From Sphingomonadaceae bacterium (GTDB lineage Bacteria; Pseudomonadota; Alphaproteobacteria; Sphingomonadales; Sphingomonadaceae), in contig JAHDBR010000011.1 in assembly GCA_020630295.1 (NCBI GenBank), forward strand, positions 1-55,742: a stretch of DNA of 55,742 nt. The letters are read 5' to 3'. Below the pieces are notes generated by a model that was not told where the DNA came from, made no database searches, and saw nothing but the letters and a program-made list of their open reading frames with translations. The translations under genes were made by a program, and so were the position numbers. Each line of letters begins with the position of its first letter. Position 1 is the first letter of the stretch. Shown here in pieces: positions 52,734 through 55,742 of this stretch.

Positions 52734-53662
52734 GTCTCGGCTTCCTCTTCGGCTTCATCGCCAATGCGTGCGCTATGAACGCACAGGTCATTTTTAGAAT
52801 TGAGACCGGGATGCACCTTGTCCGCGTCGCCGCATTCAATCTCGGGCTTCATGATCCCGTTAGGCGATATCGCGCTCTGGGCTGCATTGCTTTCGTAAGC
52901 AGCAATCCAGGTCAGGCAGTCCGCCAGTTTGCGGATGCTGTGCTTTTCACCGGCGCTAGCGGACGGGTTGCAATTGAGGATCACCGAATTGGCTGCGGGC
53001 GGTGCTTTGTACTTCCTCAACACCCGAAGGAACTCGCCTCGCTCTGCGATGGCCAGGCGCCGCATATCGTTATGCATCGGATCACCACTGAAGAACGGTG
53101 AAGTGTTGAAAACATAGGCTTTTACGTCGGGATGATCGATCGATATCTGCGTGGCGAGTGCGCCGCCCAGCGAATGGCCGGTAACCTCAATTGCCACATC
53201 CTGATAATTCTCGCGGTCGAGATTGGCACGCTCTGCATCATAGACCATGCGCGCACCGTCGCGCTGGCTGCTGCCAAGGGAGCCTGAGAATATATCGGAA
53301 GTCGAACCGAATTCAGTACCGCGAAACGCTATCACGCGCGCGACGAGTTTTCCCCGCTTGCCGCCTTTGACTTCGTACCGGTCAAACACCGAATATGCGA
53401 GGCCGCTATCATCATTGTCAGCGGCTTCGCGTTCCAGAAATGCAAGTGGCAGCGAGGTATAGGTATCTTCGTCCTGATAGGCATTGGAGGCGAGCATGGC
53501 ATAGCCAAAGCTCTCAACCGCAGCTTCTCTGACGAAACCGCACCAGCCGCCCGGATCGCTCCGGCACGGGCTGCGCGACTGGGAAATATCGGGATAGGCC
53601 GTAATACAGCCGGAGAGCGTTAAAGCGCCCAGAGCTACGGCGAGGTTTCGAAAGAGACGCAT
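52730..53662 (-). CDS. Lipase-like alpha/beta hydrolase lipoprotein
   Basis: 310 residues. A signal peptide ends with the lipobox LSGC (about residue 18). The fold is lipase class 3-like: VIAFRGTEFGS, the nucleophile elbow VTGHSLGGALATQISIDHP, and a likely catalytic His in EKHSIRKLADC near the end. Cysteines at positions after the lipobox may form disulfides. Probably an outer- or inner-membrane-anchored esterase; substrate unknown. Confidence 0.88.
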   Translation of the reverse strand: MRLFRNLAVALGALTLSGCITAYPDISQSRSPCRSDPGGWCGFVREAAVESFGYAMLASNAYQDEDTYTSLPLAFLEREAADNDDSGLAYSVFDRYEVKGGKRGKLVARVIAFRGTEFGSTSDIFSGSLGSSQRDGARMVYDAERANLDRENYQDVAIEVTGHSLGGALATQISIDHPDVKAYVFNTSPFFSGDPMHNDMRRLAIAERGEFLRVLRKYKAPPAANSVILNCNPSASAGEKHSIRKLADCLTWIAAYESNAAQSAISPNGIMKPEIECGDADKVHPGLNSKNDLCVHSARIGDEAEEEAET

Positions 53663-53694
53663 CGCGAGCGGCCTATCCCGATCAATATGAACCG

Positions 53695-54147
53695 TTAGGA
53701 AACGGACGCTTTCACAATCTTGCCCGGCTCGCGCGGTGGTTCACCCTTTGGCAATGCGTGGACGTGCTCCATGCCGCTTTCGACCTGACCCCAAACGGTA
53801 TATTGACCGTCCAGGAAGTGCGCGTCTGCAAGGCAGATGAAGAACTGGCTGTTCGCGCTGTCCGGCACTTGAGTACGGGCCATCGAACAGGTGCCTTCGC
53901 TATGCGGCTCCGAATTGAATTCGGCTTTCAGATCAGGCTTGTCGCTTCCGCTCATGCCGGTGCCGGTCGGATCGCCGCCTTGCGCCATAAATCCGTCGAT
54001 CACGCGGTGGAAAACCACACCATCGTAAAAGCCTTCGCCAGCCAGCTCTGTGATACGCTCTACGTGGCCGGGGGCCAAATCAGGGCGCAGTTTGATAACA
54101 ACATCGCCGCCGGAATCGAGCGAAAGGGTGAGTTTCTGGTCTGCCAT
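53695..54147 (-). CDS. Cyclophilin-type peptidyl-prolyl isomerase
   Basis: 150 residues, no signal peptide, so cytoplasmic. FYDGVVFHRVIDGFMAQGGDPTGTGMSG, GTCSMARTQVPDSANSQFFICLADAHFLDGQYTVWGQV are canonical, with the catalytic Arg in FHRVI. It speeds proline isomerisation during folding. AGGAGA precedes the ATG. Confidence 0.95.
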   Translation of the reverse strand: MADQKLTLSLDSGGDVVIKLRPDLAPGHVERITELAGEGFYDGVVFHRVIDGFMAQGGDPTGTGMSGSDKPDLKAEFNSEPHSEGTCSMARTQVPDSANSQFFICLADAHFLDGQYTVWGQVESGMEHVHALPKGEPPREPGKIVKASVS

Positions 54148-54268
54148 ATTCTAAGTCTCCTTTTGAGTTGGCCCCGATATAGACATTGGATCGCCAATGT
54201 CACCTGCAACTAACACCAAGAATTGCGCTTCGCCTTGCTTTTCAGCCTGACCCGCTTATTCGAACGCC

Positions 54269-55717
54269 ATGGCCTATGAACCGGACCGGGATGAAGAACT
54301 GATGCTGGCGGAGAGCACGCCGGATGCAGGCGCGCGTCCCGATGACCGCATAGATGACGAACGGCTGGATGAAGAGAACACGCTGAAGGCCGATTACGTC
54401 CGGCAGGTACGTGACGCGCTGGATGCGGGCGACAAGGCCGCTGCCTATGATCTGGTCGAGCCGCTGCACCCTGCCGACATTGCCGATTTGCTGGAGCTGT
54501 TCGATCAGGATGACCGGCTGAAACTGGCCGCCGCGATTACCGATCTGATGTCCAGCGAAGTGGTCGCGGAACTGAACGATTACGTCCGTGAGGACATGAT
54601 GGAGGCGCTGCCGGCAGAGGCGGTTGCCAGCATCGCCGAGCAGCTGGATACCGATGATGCGGTGCAGCTGATCGAGGATCTGGACGAGCCGGACCAGCAG
54701 GCGATCCTGGCCGAACTCGATGATGAAGACCGGGTCGCGATTGAAAGCGCGCTCGCCTATCCCGAGGAGACCGCAGGGCGCTTGATGGGCCGCGAATTGG
54801 TCGCAGTGCCAGAGCATATGACGGTTGGTAGCCTGATCGATTTCCTGCGCGACACGGGCGATCTGGCGGATGACTTCTACGAGGTGTTCGTAGTTGACCA
54901 TAAGCACCACCCCGTCGGCACCTGCGCACTCAGCTGGATATTGCGCACCCCGCGCAACATCGCCCTGTCCGATGTGATGAAACGCGATCAAACGCTGATT
55001 CCGGTCACTCTCGATCAGGAAGAGGTCGCGCTGATGTTCCAGAAATACGCGCTGATCTCCGCCGCGGTCGTGGATGAGAGCGGCCGGCTGGTCGGCCAGA
55101 TGACGGTGGATGACGTGGTGCACATCATCTCCGAAGAAGCCAGCGAAGATGCTCTGTTGATGTCCGGTGCAGGCGAAGGCGACATTAACGAACCGATCCG
55201 CGACGCATATGGGTCGCGGGTGCGCTGGCTGATTGCCAATCTGGGCACTGCCCTGATCGCCAGCCTGATTATTGCCGCTTTCGGGGCCGCGATCGAGAAG
55301 CTGGTTGCGCTCGCCATTCTGATGCCGATAGTCGCCAGCATTGGCGGAAATGCAGGTACGCAGACTATGGCTGTCTCGGTGCGCGCCATCGCGATGAACC
55401 AGCTGACAGAGGCCAATACAATGCGCATCCTGTGGCGCGAATTGCGCGTGGCGATGCTGAACGGTTTTACCATCGCGGTATTGATCGGACTTGCGACAGG
55501 TGTGATCTTTACGCCTATGCTCGGCGGCGTGATTGCGCTCGCGATGCTGATCAATGTGATTACTGCGGGCCTTGCCGGTGTGCTGGTGCCGGTAATCTTC
55601 GAACGGTTGAAGCAAGACCCCGCCGTGGCCAGTTCGGTTTTTGTGACCATGATCACAGACTCGATGGGCTTTTTCGCCTTTCTCGGTCTTGCGGTCGCCG
55701 CCGGTCTTGCCAGCTAG
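54269..55717 (+). CDS. mgtE: Magnesium transporter MgtE
   Basis: 482 residues. The acidic N domain (helical repeats, LHPADIADLLELFDQDDRL) is followed by a CBS pair (about 165-290) and five C-terminal membrane helices with the pore motifs GGNAGTQTMAVSVRAIA and the last PVIFERLKQDPAVASSVFVTMITD. It is a Mg2+ channel gated by intracellular Mg2+ through the N and CBS domains. It ends 25 bases before the window edge. Confidence 0.95.
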   Translation: MAYEPDRDEELMLAESTPDAGARPDDRIDDERLDEENTLKADYVRQVRDALDAGDKAAAYDLVEPLHPADIADLLELFDQDDRLKLAAAITDLMSSEVVAELNDYVREDMMEALPAEAVASIAEQLDTDDAVQLIEDLDEPDQQAILAELDDEDRVAIESALAYPEETAGRLMGRELVAVPEHMTVGSLIDFLRDTGDLADDFYEVFVVDHKHHPVGTCALSWILRTPRNIALSDVMKRDQTLIPVTLDQEEVALMFQKYALISAAVVDESGRLVGQMTVDDVVHIISEEASEDALLMSGAGEGDINEPIRDAYGSRVRWLIANLGTALIASLIIAAFGAAIEKLVALAILMPIVASIGGNAGTQTMAVSVRAIAMNQLTEANTMRILWRELRVAMLNGFTIAVLIGLATGVIFTPMLGGVIALAMLINVITAGLAGVLVPVIFERLKQDPAVASSVFVTMITDSMGFFAFLGLAVAAGLAS

Positions 55718-55742
55718 AACCAGCACCATAAGCAGAGACATG

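Noticed and set aside
54242-55741. Open frame of about 499 codons on the minus strand
   Set aside because: Fully antisense to mgtE; the translation is rich in His, Arg, Gln and Asp and low complexity, typical of a shadow frame in GC-rich DNA.
1-55742. CRISPR array, prophage or insertion sequence
   Set aside because: No regularly spaced repeats, integrase, transposase or phage structural genes were seen.

Overview
The window looks like a chromosomal segment of an alphaproteobacterium of the order Sphingomonadales, most likely family Erythrobacteraceae. This rests on protein character and gene order: MucR followed by Fur, PlsC, MiaB, PhoH, YbeY and CorC; TsaB-RimI next to NifU; class II DAHP synthase; EgtB-EgtD; and DUF3482/DUF2868. 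No database was consulted, so the lineage is an inference. Coding density is high. Genes sit in tight runs with many start/stop overlaps (GTGA, ATGA, TTGA), and several starts are GTG or TTG.

Layout. 1-2230 is an AT-richer accessory cassette on the minus strand: a LuxR-type HTH protein with a C-terminal membrane anchor, a small helical protein, a four-helix membrane protein and a winged-helix regulator, with dyad repeats nearby. 2230-2700 has no convincing gene. 2701-13440 is mixed metabolism and transport: EEP phosphatase, GNAT and LysR, a DUF3482 GTPase with its DUF2868 partner, ApaG, SulP, a DsbA-like isomerase, MetZ, and a divergent TetR/membrane-protein pair with clear operators. 13642-16034 holds a PMT-like glycosyltransferase facing a GT2-GtrA polyprenyl-phosphate sugar synthase. 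16031-20065 is housekeeping: LeuB, RecO, UbiK, TspO, TlyA and a lipoprotein.

20084-23230 is the most intriguing block. It is a tightly packed four-gene operon in which a prephenate dehydrogenase and a divergent prephenate dehydratase lead into a 2TM plus beta-strand-rich protein (Cap15/S-2TMbeta-like in layout) and an unrecognised soluble protein. Upstream, 23550-23711 carries an 18-codon mini-gene with a 14-nt perfect match to the 16S rRNA 3' end and a downstream terminator whose loop carries an anti-Shine-Dalgarno sequence. Next come IlvE, a secreted small protein, and a LysR-controlled pirin-AzoR-DoxX operon.

28062-30398 encodes NAD+ synthase with an in-frame N-terminal HTH domain, apparently leaderless, behind a promoter overlapped by a dyad operator. 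Then follow topoisomerase IB, a YghU-type GST, tRNA-Gln(UUG), DUF1499, an aspartic protease, and an ergothioneine pair (EgtB, EgtD) coupled to an FAD amine-oxidase-like gene. 37574-43234 holds a GGDEF protein, class II DAHP synthase and a large M16 protease. 43364-51776 is a long plus-strand housekeeping run (Nfu, RutE-like reductase, TsaB, RimI, MucR, Fur, PlsC, MiaB, PhoH, YbeY, CorC). The window ends with a LysR regulator, a lipase-like lipoprotein, a cyclophilin and MgtE.
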